The notes under the pieces were generated by a model. The model was not told where the DNA came from. It did not search any database and saw only the letters and a program-made list of their open reading frames with translations. A program made the position numbers and the translations under genes. This document shows, piece by piece, positions 1-9,002 of a stretch of 64,000 bases of DNA (the stretch's first letter is position 1; every line of letters begins with the position of its first letter). The DNA comes from Mesorhizobium sp. NZP2077 (lineage in GTDB: Bacteria; Pseudomonadota; Alphaproteobacteria; Rhizobiales; Rhizobiaceae): NCBI RefSeq assembly GCF_013170805.1, contig NZ_CP051293.1:5958001-6022000 (forward strand). Direction: 5' to 3'.

Positions 1-2
1 AG

Positions 3-590
3 GCCGGCTTTGTCTCCGGCCATGCCTATGCCAAGGGCCTGCGCACGGTGAAGACCTGCGTCGGCTCCGACTGGTGCCGCTTCGGCACGCAGGATTCGAC
101 GGGTCTCGGCATCCGCATCGAGAAATTCATGTGGGGCTCGTGGACCCCGGCCAAGGTCAAGATGGCGGTGTCGGGCTGCCCGCGCAACTGCGCCGAAGCG
201 ACCTGCAAGGATGTCGGTGTCATCTGCGTCGACAGTGGCTACGAGATCCACTTCGCCGGCGCCGCCGGCCTCGACATCAAGGGCACCGAAGTGCTCGGCA
301 TGGTCAAGACCGAGGACGATGCGCTCGAACATATCGTGGCGCTGACGCAGATGTACCGCGAGCAGGGCCGCTATCTCGAGCGCATCTACAAATGGGCCAA
401 ACGCATCGGCATCCCGGAGATCAAGCGCCAGATCATGGACGACGATGCCAAGCGCAAGGCCTATTACGAGCGCTTCGTCTTCAGCCAGAAATTCGCCCAG
501 GTCGACCCATGGTCGGAACGCGTGTCCGGCAAGGACAAGCACGAGTTCCGGCCAATGGCTTCGGTCGGCTTCGCGCAGGCGGCGGAGTAG
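3..590 (+). CDS. nirB: Nitrite reductase [NAD(P)H] large subunit, C-terminal part
   Basis: This is the 3' end of a gene that begins before the window; the frame is open from base 3. It encodes the siroheme and [4Fe-4S] part of the large subunit of cytoplasmic assimilatory nitrite reductase, which reduces nitrite to ammonium. Both cluster-binding motifs are visible: TCVGSDWC (C-X5-C) near the start and SGCPRNC (C-X3-C) about 40 residues later, the usual pattern of sulfite/nitrite reductase hemoprotein domains. The C-terminal extension of about 90 residues is typical of NirB. It is followed by nirD and nasA on the same strand, which fixes its role in nitrate assimilation. The FAD/NAD-binding N-terminus lies outside the window and cannot be judged. 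Confidence 0.95.
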   Translation, partial: AGFVSGHAYAKGLRTVKTCVGSDWCRFGTQDSTGLGIRIEKFMWGSWTPAKVKMAVSGCPRNCAEATCKDVGVICVDSGYEIHFAGAAGLDIKGTEVLGMVKTEDDALEHIVALTQMYREQGRYLERIYKWAKRIGIPEIKRQIMDDDAKRKAYYERFVFSQKFAQVDPWSERVSGKDKHEFRPMASVGFAQAAE

Positions 591-592
591 TC

Positions 593-637
593 GCGTGTTC
601 CCGAAAAGTGGAAGCCGGTTTTCGGACAAGAACACGC
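593..637. repeat. Intergenic palindromic element between nirB and nirD
   Basis: Nested inverted repeat: outer arms GCGTGTTC (593-600) and GAACACGC (630-637), inner arms CCGAAAA (601-607) and TTTTCGG (619-625). From memory it resembles the short CCGAAAA...TTTTCGG palindromes scattered between genes in Mesorhizobium and Brucella. It sits inside the nirBD operon, so it may act as an RNA hairpin affecting mRNA processing. Confidence 0.6.
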
Positions 638-656
638 TCAAAGAAGGGTGGAGCAC

Positions 657-986
657 ATGAACTGGATCGCCATTGGCTCCCTGTCTGACATCCCGCGCCG
701 TGGCGCGCGCTGCGTCGCCACGCCGGAAGGCAAGGTCGCGGTCTTCCGCACTCAGGACGATCAGGTCTACGCCATCGACGATCACTGCCCGCACAAGGGC
801 GGCCCGCTCAGCCAGGGCATCGTGCACGGTACGGCGGTGACCTGTCCCCTACACAATTGGGTCATCTCGCTCGAGACAGGCAAGGCGCTTGGTGCCGACG
901 AGGGCGCGGTGCGCACCGTCCCGGTCAAGGTCGAGGGCGAGCACCTGTTCCTGGCGCTGGAAGCGCTGGCCAGCCGCGCCGCCTGA
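657..986 (+). CDS. nirD: Nitrite reductase small subunit, Rieske type
   Basis: A 109-residue small subunit of NADH-dependent assimilatory nitrite reductase, the partner of NirB. It has a Rieske fold with an intact cluster-binding pair, CPHKGGPLS (C-X-H) near residue 42 and CPLHNW (C-X2-H) about 20 residues later. A [2Fe-2S] cluster is therefore probably bound, unlike enterobacterial NirD, which has lost these residues. I chose ATG 657 rather than GTG 648 because the purine-rich GGTGGAG ends about 5 bases before it. The gene lies 66 bp after nirB, across a palindromic repeat, and 2 bp before the nasA start, so the three are probably one operon. Confidence 0.93.
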   Translation: MNWIAIGSLSDIPRRGARCVATPEGKVAVFRTQDDQVYAIDDHCPHKGGPLSQGIVHGTAVTCPLHNWVISLETGKALGADEGAVRTVPVKVEGEHLFLALEALASRAA

Positions 987-988
987 AC

Positions 989-3667
989 ATGGAGATCGAC
1001 GCGGCACGCGAGGTGAGGACCACCTGCCCCTATTGCGGGGTGGGCTGCGGCGTGCTGGCGAAGGTCGCCGCGGAAGGGCAAGTGTCCGTCCGCGGCGACC
1101 CCGATCATCCCGCGAATTTCGGCCGGCTCTGCTCCAAGGGCTCCGCTCTGGCCGAGACGATCGGCCTTGAGGGCAGGCTGATCCATCCCGAAATCCACGG
1201 CCGCCGGACAGGGTGGAACGAGGCGCTCGACCTCGTTGCATCGACCTTCTCGCAAACCATCGCCGAGCACGGCCCGGATGCGGTCGCTTTCTATGTCTCG
1301 GGCCAGTTGCTGACTGAGGATTATTACCTCGCCAACAAGCTGATGAAGGGCTTCATCGGCTCGGCCAACATCGACACCAATTCGCGCCTGTGCATGGCTT
1401 CGTCCGTCGCCGGCCACCGCCGCGCATTCGGCGCCGACACGGTGCCGGGCACTTACGAGGATCTGGAACTCGCCGATCTCATCGTGCTGGTCGGCTCCAA
1501 CCTCGCCTGGTGCCACCCCGTGCTCTACCAGCGCATCGCCGCGGCCCGGGAAAAGCGGCCGGAGATGAAGATCGTGCTCATCGACCCGCGCCGCACCATG
1601 ACCGCTGATATCGCCGACATGCATCTGGCGATCGCGCCGGATGGCGACGTCGCTTTGTTCACCGGGCTGCTCGGCTGGCTCGGCCAGCACAACGCGCTCG
1701 ACCGAGGCTACATCACCGCTCACACGACCGGCTTCGGGCAGGCGCTTTTCGCCGCCTCGGCGCTCGACCTTGCCGGAATAGCTGCCGCGACGGGCCTCAG
1801 TGAGGATGAACTCACCCGTTTCTACAGCCTGTTCGCCGCCACCGCAAAGACAGTGACCGTCTACAGCCAAGGAGTGAACCAGTCGTCGTCAGGCACCGAC
1901 AAGGTCAACGCCATCATCAACTGTCATCTCGCCACCGGCCGCATCGGCAAGCCGGGAGCCGGCCCGTTCTCGGTGACCGGCCAACCCAACGCCATGGGTG
2001 GCCGCGAGGTCGGCGGCATGGCCAACATGCTCGCCGCCCATATGGAGATCGAAAACTCCGAACATCGCGACCGCGTGCAGCGCTTCTGGAACGCGCCGGC
2101 GGTTGCGCAGAAGCCTGGCCTGAAAGCGGTCGAGATGTTTCGAGGCGTGGCCGACGGGCGCATCAAGGCGCTGTGGATCATGGCCACCAACCCGGTCGAT
2201 TCGATGCCGGATGCCGACGCCGTCGAGGCAGCGATCAAGGCTTGCCCTTTCGTCGTGGTGTCGGACGTGCTGGCCAGCACGGACACCGTGCGTCACGCCC
2301 ATGTCCGGCTGCCTGCCGCCGCCTGGGGCGAGAAAGACGGCACCGTAACCAATTCCGAACGCCGCATCTCGCGCCAGCGCGCGTTCCTGGGCCTGCCCAG
2401 CGAAGCGCGGCCCGACTGGTGGATCATCGCCGAAGTCGGCAAGCGGATGGGTTTTGCCGAGGCGTTTGCACATGAGACGCCGGGCCAAGTCTTCGCCGAG
2501 CATGCCGCGCTGTCGGGCTTCGAGAATGGCGGCGCGCGGGATTTGGATATTGGTGCTTATGTGGAGATGGATGCGGAAGCCTACGAGGACTTGGTTCCAT
2601 TCCAGTGGCCAGCGCCGAGCCCAGGAGGAGGCGCGACGGAGCACCAACCCACCCGCTTCTTCGCCAACGGCAATTTCTACACTCCGGACCGTAAGGCGCG
2701 TTTCATAGCCATCCGCGCAACCACCGAAAGCCGCACCAGCCCCGATTTCCCGCTCATCCTCAACACCGGCCGGATCCGCGACCATTGGCACACCATGACG
2801 CGAACCGGCAAAAGCCCGCTTCTGTCCCAGCACATCGCCGAGCCCTTCGTCGAAATCCATCCGGCGGATGCACAACACCACGGCATCGGCGACGCCGATA
2901 TCGTGCGTATCTCCAGCCCGCGCGGCGACGTGCTCGTCCGTGCCCTGATCACGTCCCGCCAGCGCCGGGGCACCGTCTTCGCGCCGATGCATTGGACCGA
3001 TCAGTTCGCGGCAAAAGGACGGCTCGACGCGCTGACCGCGCCGCTCACTGACCCAATCTCCGGCCAGCCGGCGCTGAAACATGTCGCGGCCCGCATCGAG
3101 AAATTTGCCGCCAAGGTCTTTGGTTTCGCCGTGACGCGGCAACGTCCCGAAGCGATCAACGCCGACTATTGGGCAGCGGCCCGCTGCAAGGGCGGCTGGC
3201 GGGTCGAGCTTGCCTTTGCCGACGACGCTGCCGACTGGACAGCCTTCGCCGGCTCGCTCTTCGGTGCCCCCTTAGCCGAAATGCTCGCCTATCACGACCG
3301 CGACGCCGGCCAGCATCGCATCGCCGCTTTCGACGGCGAGCACCTTGCCGGCGCCTTGTTCGTCGCGCCCGGCCCGGTCGCGGTGTCGCGCGGCTGGGCG
3401 GTTGAACAGCTCGAAGATGTCCACGCCAGCCAGCGCGAACGCTTCCGCATCGTCGCCGGCCGCGCCGGTGCCGATCGGCCCGATGCCGGTGCGATCGTCT
3501 GCTCCTGTTTTGGCATCGGGGCCAACCAGATCGTGACCGCCGCGGCGGCCGGCTGCACGACAGTCGAAGCCATCGGCGGCGCCCTGAAGGCCGGCACCAA
3601 TTGCGGCTCTTGCCGGGCCGAGATCAGGGCGATTATCCAGGTCAATCGAGTTCAGGCTGCGGAATAG
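989..3667 (+). CDS. nasA: Assimilatory nitrate reductase, catalytic subunit
   Basis: An 892-residue cytoplasmic molybdopterin enzyme that reduces nitrate to nitrite for NirBD. The N-terminus has the [4Fe-4S] motif TCPYCGVGCGVLAK followed by LCSKG. A molybdopterin oxidoreductase core follows (QGVNQSSSGTDK, GQPNAMGGREVGG), then a dinucleotide-binding domain with LNTGRIRDHWHTMTRTG. The last 60 residues are a BFD-like [2Fe-2S] domain (IVCSCFGIG ... TNCGSC), characteristic of NasA and absent from formate dehydrogenases. The start is ATG 989, directly after the nirD stop; the same frame is open further upstream but only over nirD. Order nirB-nirD-nasA is common in rhizobia. Confidence 0.95.
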   Translation: MEIDAAREVRTTCPYCGVGCGVLAKVAAEGQVSVRGDPDHPANFGRLCSKGSALAETIGLEGRLIHPEIHGRRTGWNEALDLVASTFSQTIAEHGPDAVAFYVSGQLLTEDYYLANKLMKGFIGSANIDTNSRLCMASSVAGHRRAFGADTVPGTYEDLELADLIVLVGSNLAWCHPVLYQRIAAAREKRPEMKIVLIDPRRTMTADIADMHLAIAPDGDVALFTGLLGWLGQHNALDRGYITAHTTGFGQALFAASALDLAGIAAATGLSEDELTRFYSLFAATAKTVTVYSQGVNQSSSGTDKVNAIINCHLATGRIGKPGAGPFSVTGQPNAMGGREVGGMANMLAAHMEIENSEHRDRVQRFWNAPAVAQKPGLKAVEMFRGVADGRIKALWIMATNPVDSMPDADAVEAAIKACPFVVVSDVLASTDTVRHAHVRLPAAAWGEKDGTVTNSERRISRQRAFLGLPSEARPDWWIIAEVGKRMGFAEAFAHETPGQVFAEHAALSGFENGGARDLDIGAYVEMDAEAYEDLVPFQWPAPSPGGGATEHQPTRFFANGNFYTPDRKARFIAIRATTESRTSPDFPLILNTGRIRDHWHTMTRTGKSPLLSQHIAEPFVEIHPADAQHHGIGDADIVRISSPRGDVLVRALITSRQRRGTVFAPMHWTDQFAAKGRLDALTAPLTDPISGQPALKHVAARIEKFAAKVFGFAVTRQRPEAINADYWAAARCKGGWRVELAFADDAADWTAFAGSLFGAPLAEMLAYHDRDAGQHRIAAFDGEHLAGALFVAPGPVAVSRGWAVEQLEDVHASQRERFRIVAGRAGADRPDAGAIVCSCFGIGANQIVTAAAAGCTTVEAIGGALKAGTNCGSCRAEIRAIIQVNRVQAAE

Positions 3668-3932
3668 ATGCGCCCCACGCCAGATCTGACATGAAACTAA
3701 CCGAAATCAGTCAAATCCTTCTGGTGTGTACCTCGATCTGCAAACGCATCGGCAGTCAGTGAGGGCCGGTTTGTTTGAAAAAATCCTGTATTTTGCGCCT
3801 GGTGCCGAGGCTGAGCAAGGTCGAGCGGTAGCGGTCTTCGATGCGTTCGCTGATTGGAGTTGATAAATAACCGATCGACCGGCGCCCCCTTTGGAAAGGC
3901 GTCGAGGTTGGAAGCGCCCTTGCGCTCATGCC
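3668..3932. other. Intergenic gap between convergent nasA and the ABC operon
   Basis: This space separates nasA from the end of the minus-strand transporter operon. I see no credible gene. No GC-rich stem followed by a T run could be picked out with confidence, so no terminator is assigned. Confidence 0.5.
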
Positions 3933-5012
3933 CTAAAGATCGATGCGCTGCTCGCTGGCGGGATCGAACAGGCTGACGCTCGCCGGATCGACGGCAAGGA
4001 ATATCGGCTCGTTTCGCCGGCCTGCAAACCTGGGAGGCAGGCGGGCGATGATCGACTGTTCACCAACCTGCACCGTCACCATGGTTTCAGGCCCGGTAGG
4101 CTCCACGACGTCGATCAACCCCGTGACCGAAGCTTCATCGCGCCCGACCGCCTTTAGTTCTTCAGGCCTTATGCCCAGGATCACCGGGCGCTCGGAATCA
4201 ACCGGCCGCTTGCCGGCCTGCAATGCGACCGACACGCCGCTCGCCGCGAAATGCACGCCGTTCGCGTCCGAGACCAGGCGCCCGGGCAGGAAGTTCATCG
4301 CCGGCGAGCCGATGAAACTTGCCACGAAGATGTTGGCGGGCCGTTCATAGATGGTGCGAGGATCGGCAAACTGTTGGATGTGGCCGCCCTTCATCACCGC
4401 CACCTTGGTGGCGAGCGTCATCGCCTCGATCTGATCATGAGTCACATAGACGATGCTCGTGCCGAGGCGCTCGTGCAGGCGCTTGATCTCCGTGCGCATT
4501 TCCACGCGCAGCTTTGCATCGAGATTGGAAAGCGGCTCGTCGAAAAGGAACAGCTCCGGGTCACGCACGATCGCGCGCCCCATTGCTACGCGCTGCCGCT
4601 GTCCTCCCGAGAGATTGGCGGGGCGTCGGTCTAGCAGATGCGAGATCTGCAGCAGTCGCGCGGCGTCGTCGACAGCGCGCCTGCGCTGGTCGGCGCCGAC
4701 GCCACGCATTTCCAATCCAAAGCCGATATTCCTCTCTACAGACATGGTGGGGTAAAGTGCGTAGGACTGGAACACCATCGCGATATTGCGGTCCTTGGGC
4801 GCGAGGTCCACAACGGAGCGTCCGCCGATCAGGATGTCGCCGCCGGATGTGTCGTCCAGGCCCGCAATCATGTTGAGGAGGGTCGACTTGCCGCATCCCG
4901 ACGGTCCGAGCAGAACCAGAAAGCCTCCGTCCTCGAGCTCGATATCGACCCCGTGAAGGACTTGTACGGAGCCATAGGACTTGCGCACGTCCTTGATGGA
5001 AAGTGTCGCCAT
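3933..5012 (-). CDS. Sugar ABC transporter ATPase, UgpC/MsmK type
   Basis: A 359-residue ATPase that energises import by the two permeases encoded just upstream. It has Walker [10 protein letters not shown] near residue 37, Q-loop FQSYALYP, signature [14 protein letters not shown] near residue 134, Walker [17 protein letters not shown] and the switch histidine in VYVTHDQ. The C-terminal 120 residues form the TOBE/OB extension typical of carbohydrate-importer ATPases of the CUT1 class (MalK, UgpC, MsmX). It is the last gene of a four-gene minus-strand operon (binding protein, two permeases, ATPase) with a 10-bp gap to the preceding permease. Substrate is not evident from the sequence. Confidence 0.93.
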   Translation of the reverse strand: MATLSIKDVRKSYGSVQVLHGVDIELEDGGFLVLLGPSGCGKSTLLNMIAGLDDTSGGDILIGGRSVVDLAPKDRNIAMVFQSYALYPTMSVERNIGFGLEMRGVGADQRRRAVDDAARLLQISHLLDRRPANLSGGQRQRVAMGRAIVRDPELFLFDEPLSNLDAKLRVEMRTEIKRLHERLGTSIVYVTHDQIEAMTLATKVAVMKGGHIQQFADPRTIYERPANIFVASFIGSPAMNFLPGRLVSDANGVHFAASGVSVALQAGKRPVDSERPVILGIRPEELKAVGRDEASVTGLIDVVEPTGPETMVTVQVGEQSIIARLPPRFAGRRNEPIFLAVDPASVSLFDPASEQRIDL

Positions 5013-5022
5013 GCGAAAACTC

Positions 5023-5868
5023 CTAACCTTTGATGGCGCCCGCAGTCAGCCCCTGAACCATGGTTCGCTGGACGATGGCGAAGAGGATGATGACAGGCAG
5101 GATGCTGAGAATGCCGCCTGCTGCCAGGACACCCCATGGAAGCTGGAATTCGCCGACCATCAACTGCAGGCCCACCGGCCAGGTGCGCGAACCCTGTCCC
5201 GTCGTCAGCATCAGGGCGAACAGGAACTCGTTCCAGGCAGCGATGGCAATGAACACCGAACTTGCCACAAGGCCGTTGCGGGCGAGCGGCATGACGATAC
5301 GGACCATGGCGCCAAGCCTTGTCGATCCGTCGATGCGCGCCGCGCTCTCGAGCTCCTTGGGTGCGGAATCAAAGAAACCTTTGAGCATCCACACGAACAG
5401 CGGCAAAAGGAAACTCGTATAGGCAAGCGCAAGTCCGAAACGGCTGTCGACGAGACCAACGCTACGCATGACGACATAAAGGGGAATGATCATCATCACC
5501 GCGGGGAACATGCGCACGACGAGATAGCCGAGCATGAGCTGCGTTCGACCGCGAAACGCGAAGCGTGAAAATGCATAGGCTGCAAGCGTACCCGTGGCGA
5601 CGCAGATCGTCACCGTGAGGAAGGTGACGACCAGACTGTTGGCTATCAGCCTCGGAAAGCCGGACTGCGTCCAGATCGCCACATAATTGTCGAAGGTGAC
5701 GCGCCTCGGTATGTACTGCATCGTCTGGGTGACAATGTCGGCCTCATATTTGAGCGACGTCAGAAACATCCAGATCATCGGACCGGTGCAGAACATCGAC
5801 AGGGTGGCGAGCGCGAAGTAGGTGGCTATGTTGCCGATCACGCGCCGGCGGCGCTTGCTTTCAATCAT
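5023..5868 (-). CDS. Sugar ABC transporter permease, MalG type
   Basis: A 281-residue inner-membrane permease with about six hydrophobic segments. The conserved EAA loop that contacts the ATPase is visible as KELESAARIDGSTRLG about 80 residues before the C-terminus. N-terminal features such as GPMIWMFLTSLK match the MalG/UgpE class of CUT1 importers. Its start overlaps the end of the upstream permease gene by 8 bp, indicating translational coupling. It should pair with the MalF-type protein to form the channel. Confidence 0.92.
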   Translation of the reverse strand: MIESKRRRRVIGNIATYFALATLSMFCTGPMIWMFLTSLKYEADIVTQTMQYIPRRVTFDNYVAIWTQSGFPRLIANSLVVTFLTVTICVATGTLAAYAFSRFAFRGRTQLMLGYLVVRMFPAVMMIIPLYVVMRSVGLVDSRFGLALAYTSFLLPLFVWMLKGFFDSAPKELESAARIDGSTRLGAMVRIVMPLARNGLVASSVFIAIAAWNEFLFALMLTTGQGSRTWPVGLQLMVGEFQLPWGVLAAGGILSILPVIILFAIVQRTMVQGLTAGAIKG

Positions 5869-6793
5869 CGCCCTCTCCCTTGGTGATCCTGGACAGGCGG
5901 ATATAGGCCGCAGCGAAGACCATCAGGATCACGAACATCACCACCGACAGCGCGGATGCGTAGCCGAAATTGAATTCCTTGTAGGCGGTCTGGAAGGCGT
6001 ATAGCGACAGGACCTGCGTGGCATCTCCCGGTCCGCCACCGGTGAGAATGAGGAGCAGATCGGGCGAATTGACCAGACCGATGACGCGTAGGATCACCGC
6101 CGCCGCTATCACGGTCTTGAGCATCGGCAAGGTGATCAGCCTGAGCTGCGCCGAGACCCCCGCGCCGTCCACCGCGGCTGCCTTATAGAGGTCTTCGGGA
6201 ATGCTCTTCAGGCCCGCAAGCAACAGCAGCGCGAAGAATGGAAATCCGTGCCACGCCTCGACGAGGACGGTCGCCGCAAGCGCGGTATTGGGATCCGCGA
6301 ACCATGCCTTGTAGGTGTGCAGGACGCCGACGCGAACAAGAAGATCGTTGATGACCCCAAGCCTCGGATCGAGCAGCAGAGCCCACATATGGCCCGCCAC
6401 GACGTTGGGCAGGAAATAGGGAAGCAGGATGAGCACGGCAAAGATCTTCGTGCCCGGCAAATCCCTGTTGAGGGCTGTCGCGGCGAGAAGGCCGAGCGCC
6501 AATTCCAGCACCACGGCCGCGGTGACCCAAACGACTGTATTCTTCAGGGCGATCCAGAAGACAGCGTCGGACCACATTGCCGCGTAATGTTTGAAGCCGA
6601 CCCAGCCACCCAGCCCCGGACGCGTCAGGCGCATCTCGCGAAAGCTGATCGCCATGCCGTAAAGCGTCGGATAGGCGATCACCAGAAGGATCATGACGAG
6701 GCTGGGAAGAAGAAGCAAATACATCCAGTACCGGGTCTCGGACAGTTCGCCGAGAGCCTGCACCGGCCGATATCCGCTCGAGCTTGATGTCAT
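5861..6793 (-). CDS. Sugar ABC transporter permease, MalF/UgpA type
   Basis: A 310-residue inner-membrane permease. Segments such as WMYLLLLPSLVMILLVIAYP and repeated later hydrophobic stretches give about six transmembrane helices. The EAA loop is EDLYKAAAVDGAGVSAQLR, about 100 residues before the end. It lies 76 bp after the binding-protein gene and overlaps the MalG-type permease by 8 bp. Together with the ATPase and binding protein it forms a complete CUT1-type importer. Confidence 0.92.
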   Translation of the reverse strand: MTSSSSGYRPVQALGELSETRYWMYLLLLPSLVMILLVIAYPTLYGMAISFREMRLTRPGLGGWVGFKHYAAMWSDAVFWIALKNTVVWVTAAVVLELALGLLAATALNRDLPGTKIFAVLILLPYFLPNVVAGHMWALLLDPRLGVINDLLVRVGVLHTYKAWFADPNTALAATVLVEAWHGFPFFALLLLAGLKSIPEDLYKAAAVDGAGVSAQLRLITLPMLKTVIAAAVILRVIGLVNSPDLLLILTGGGPGDATQVLSLYAFQTAYKEFNFGYASALSVVMFVILMVFAAAYIRLSRITKGEGDD

Positions 6794-6869
6794 GTATCCG
6801 CGATGCGAAGCATCGTCCCGTTACGTTCAGAGCATGGCCGCACGTCGCGGCAGGCCGTGCAGGGATGTA

Positions 6870-8108
6870 TCAGCGAAGGGCGGCCTCGAGGCCTTGGATC
6901 ATGCGGTCCACAGCCTGTTCCGGCGTCGACTGACCCGTGAGCAACGATTGAAAAGCGGGATTGACGACATTCTCGGACCAGCCCGCCGCGCCCACGAAAT
7001 TGTTCGGCAGACGTCCGAACTCGAGCGTTTCGACCGCCGCGTGATAGATTGGATTGCCGGTGATGCGCGGATCTTGCAAGGCGGCGGCGGAGGCCGGGAA
7101 ATAGCCCGTCCCCTCGAGCAAGGTCAGAGCAGCATCGGTCTCCCCCCAGAAACTCACCCAGCGCCAGGCAGCCTCTATATTGTCTTGCTTCATGATACCA
7201 TTGCCGGCGTAGGCAACGCGAGCGACGTGCGCCTTCGGACCGGCCGGCATGGGTGCAGTTGAGAATTGCTTGCCCTGCTTCATCGCGGCCGAGATTTCAT
7301 TCAGCGAACCGGTGTGGTGCCACACCATTGCCGTCTGCCCAGTGCGGAAACCCTCCATGATCTGGCGGTAGCTGTCGTTCGGCGCGCTCGGCGGAACGAC
7401 CTTTTCCTTCAGGAAGAGATCGGAATAGAACCTTATCGCCTCGATCGCCGCGGCCCTGTCGATGGCTGGCTGTCCATCCTTGATTATCGGCGAGCCGAAC
7501 GCCTCCATGACATCGATAACATATTTGAAACCGCCGGCGCCGGCGCGCATGCCGAAGGCGTATCTACCCTTTGACGGATCGGTGAGCTTGCGGCAGGCCG
7601 CCAGGAATTCGTCGAAAGTTCGAGGTGGCCCCGCCAGTCCGGCTTCCTCGAAATAGTCTGCGCGGTAATACATCCAATCGACGAAGGCGAAGGCGGGAAC
7701 CGCATAGATGGCGCCGTTGCTGGAAAGCCCGGTCCAGCGACTTTCGGGGAAATTGGCCTTGCCCTTCCACCCATTCACCCGCTCGGTAAGATCAATCAAC
7801 CCCTCCATCGCGGTGAGATCAGCGAAACGCTCGGCGATCACCATGGCGGTATCCGGGCGCCCACCGGCCAGCACGGACGAAGAGACCTTCGCCATATATT
7901 CGGAGTTCGGAATATTCTCTTGCGTCACAGCCACATCGGCATTCGCCGCCTGAAACAACGCGATAATCTTCAGCAGGCTGGCCATTTCCGACTGGCTGGT
8001 GAAATGGTGCCAGTAACTGATGGCACTCGCGGCACGGGCGCCGCCGATCTGCCCTGCCATCGCCAAGGCCGCCGAACCCACGAGAAACTGCCTCTTGTTC
8101 AACTGCAT
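6870..8108 (-). CDS. Extracellular sugar-binding protein of the ABC importer
   Basis: A 412-residue periplasmic solute-binding protein of family 1 (MalE/UgpB-like). The N-terminus MQLNKRQFLVGSAALAMAG is a signal peptide with a Tat-like KR-x-FL motif and a probable cleavage site after GGARA. The body has the aromatic-rich SISYWHHFTS-like opening and the GFRTGQTAMVWHHTGS segment usual in this family. It is the first gene of the importer operon. A perfect CTGATCGATCAG palindrome lies 32 bp upstream of its start, probably the site through which the GntR-type regulator controls the operon. Ligand unknown; the neighbouring enolase-superfamily enzyme hints at a sugar acid or uronic acid derivative. 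Confidence 0.9.
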   Translation of the reverse strand: MQLNKRQFLVGSAALAMAGQIGGARAASAISYWHHFTSQSEMASLLKIIALFQAANADVAVTQENIPNSEYMAKVSSSVLAGGRPDTAMVIAERFADLTAMEGLIDLTERVNGWKGKANFPESRWTGLSSNGAIYAVPAFAFVDWMYYRADYFEEAGLAGPPRTFDEFLAACRKLTDPSKGRYAFGMRAGAGGFKYVIDVMEAFGSPIIKDGQPAIDRAAAIEAIRFYSDLFLKEKVVPPSAPNDSYRQIMEGFRTGQTAMVWHHTGSLNEISAAMKQGKQFSTAPMPAGPKAHVARVAYAGNGIMKQDNIEAAWRWVSFWGETDAALTLLEGTGYFPASAAALQDPRITGNPIYHAAVETLEFGRLPNNFVGAAGWSENVVNPAFQSLLTGQSTPEQAVDRMIQGLEAALR

Positions 8109-8139
8109 GCGATCTCCTCCAAGATATCAGATCGTCAAT

Positions 8140-8151
8140 CTGATCGATCAG
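8140..8151. promoter_or_regulatory. Probable GntR operator before the ABC operon
   Basis: CTGATCGATCAG is a perfect 12-bp palindrome lying between the gntR stop and the binding-protein start. A one-mismatch copy lies in the gntR/racemase divergent promoter at 8958-8969. Size and symmetry fit FadR-subfamily operators. Confidence 0.55.
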
Positions 8152-8233
8152 TTGAAGTTTGGGTAGCATCCTTTCCCACGTCATGCAACGCCTGGCGCGC
8201 AACTGGGCGAAGCGATGGATCACCATTGACCTG

Positions 8234-8935
8234 TCAGACAAGACCCAGGTTTCGCTGCATCGCTGCCTGGAAATGCGCCTGCAGCTTTGCTTCGGCGGCG
8301 TCGGCATTCCTCGTGCCGCAAGCCTCGAGGATGTCGAGGTGCTCCTTGAGCGTCCGGACCATGATGGGCGTCGTGATCTTCCTGTCGAGCCGCAGCAGAC
8401 GCAGATAATTGTGCATGCGCCGGTAGGTGCTGTCGATCAGGGGATTGCGCAGTGCAGCGATGACCGCGCCGTGTAGCTCTCCCTCCAGCGCGTCCATCTC
8501 CTCCAATTGTTCCTTGCCGAGGCCATCGCGCTCCACGCGCCGAAGCAGCCGGGAATGCCGGATTTCCAAGGCATTCATGACGGATTCATCGCCTTGCTCC
8601 GCAAAGATACGGACCGCGGCGCGCTCAATGATGGAGCGGAATTGGTAGGTGGCACGCGTGAGCTCCAGGCCGGGCCTGACGAACTGGATGCCGGAGCGCG
8701 GGTGGATGGTCAGGATCCCTTCAGCTTCAAGGACGCGCAAGGCGTCGCGAAGCGGGGCAACAGGCACGTCGACGATCGCGGACAACTCGTTTTGCGAGAT
8801 GAATGCCCCAGCCGGAACGCGTCGGTCGAACAAGCCCTCCAGGATTCGTTCATAGGCGACATCGCTCATGCGGGCGGCCGCCACGAGGGGAGAAACGTCG
8901 GTTTTTGCTTTGCCCGCCACTTGCGGCACCTCCAT
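8234..8935 (-). CDS. GntR-family transcriptional regulator, FadR subfamily
   Basis: A 233-residue repressor-type regulator. An N-terminal winged helix-turn-helix occupies about residues 25-90 (YERILEGLFDRRVPAGAFIS, then VPVAPLRDALRVLEAEGI). A C-terminal all-helical FCD ligand-binding domain follows, with the usual metal/ligand histidines and acidic residues (ELHGAVIAALRNPLI, LKEHLDILEACGTRNADAAE). It lies between the importer operon, on the same strand, and the divergent mandelate-racemase-family gene. Matching palindromes in both promoters suggest it controls both and itself. The ligand is probably the imported substrate or a catabolite. Confidence 0.88.
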   Translation of the reverse strand: MEVPQVAGKAKTDVSPLVAAARMSDVAYERILEGLFDRRVPAGAFISQNELSAIVDVPVAPLRDALRVLEAEGILTIHPRSGIQFVRPGLELTRATYQFRSIIERAAVRIFAEQGDESVMNALEIRHSRLLRRVERDGLGKEQLEEMDALEGELHGAVIAALRNPLIDSTYRRMHNYLRLLRLDRKITTPIMVRTLKEHLDILEACGTRNADAAEAKLQAHFQAAMQRNLGLV

Positions 8936-8957
8936 TGGTTCGGTAGTAAGATGCCAT

Positions 8958-8969
8958 CTGATAGATCAG
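8958..8969. promoter_or_regulatory. Probable GntR operator in the divergent promoter
   Basis: CTGATAGATCAG, one mismatch from the perfect palindrome at 8140-8151, lies between gntR (start 8935) and the racemase-family gene (start 9003). A further half-site ACCGATCAG follows at 8982. Position fits autorepression and control of the divergent gene. Confidence 0.5.
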
Positions 8970-9002
8970 TTTTCTATCGTAACCGATCAGAAAGCCCCTG
9001 TG

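Noticed and set aside
782..1870. Long minus-strand frame opposite nirD and nasA
   Set aside because: Antisense shadow in GC-rich DNA; nasA motifs on the plus strand are decisive.
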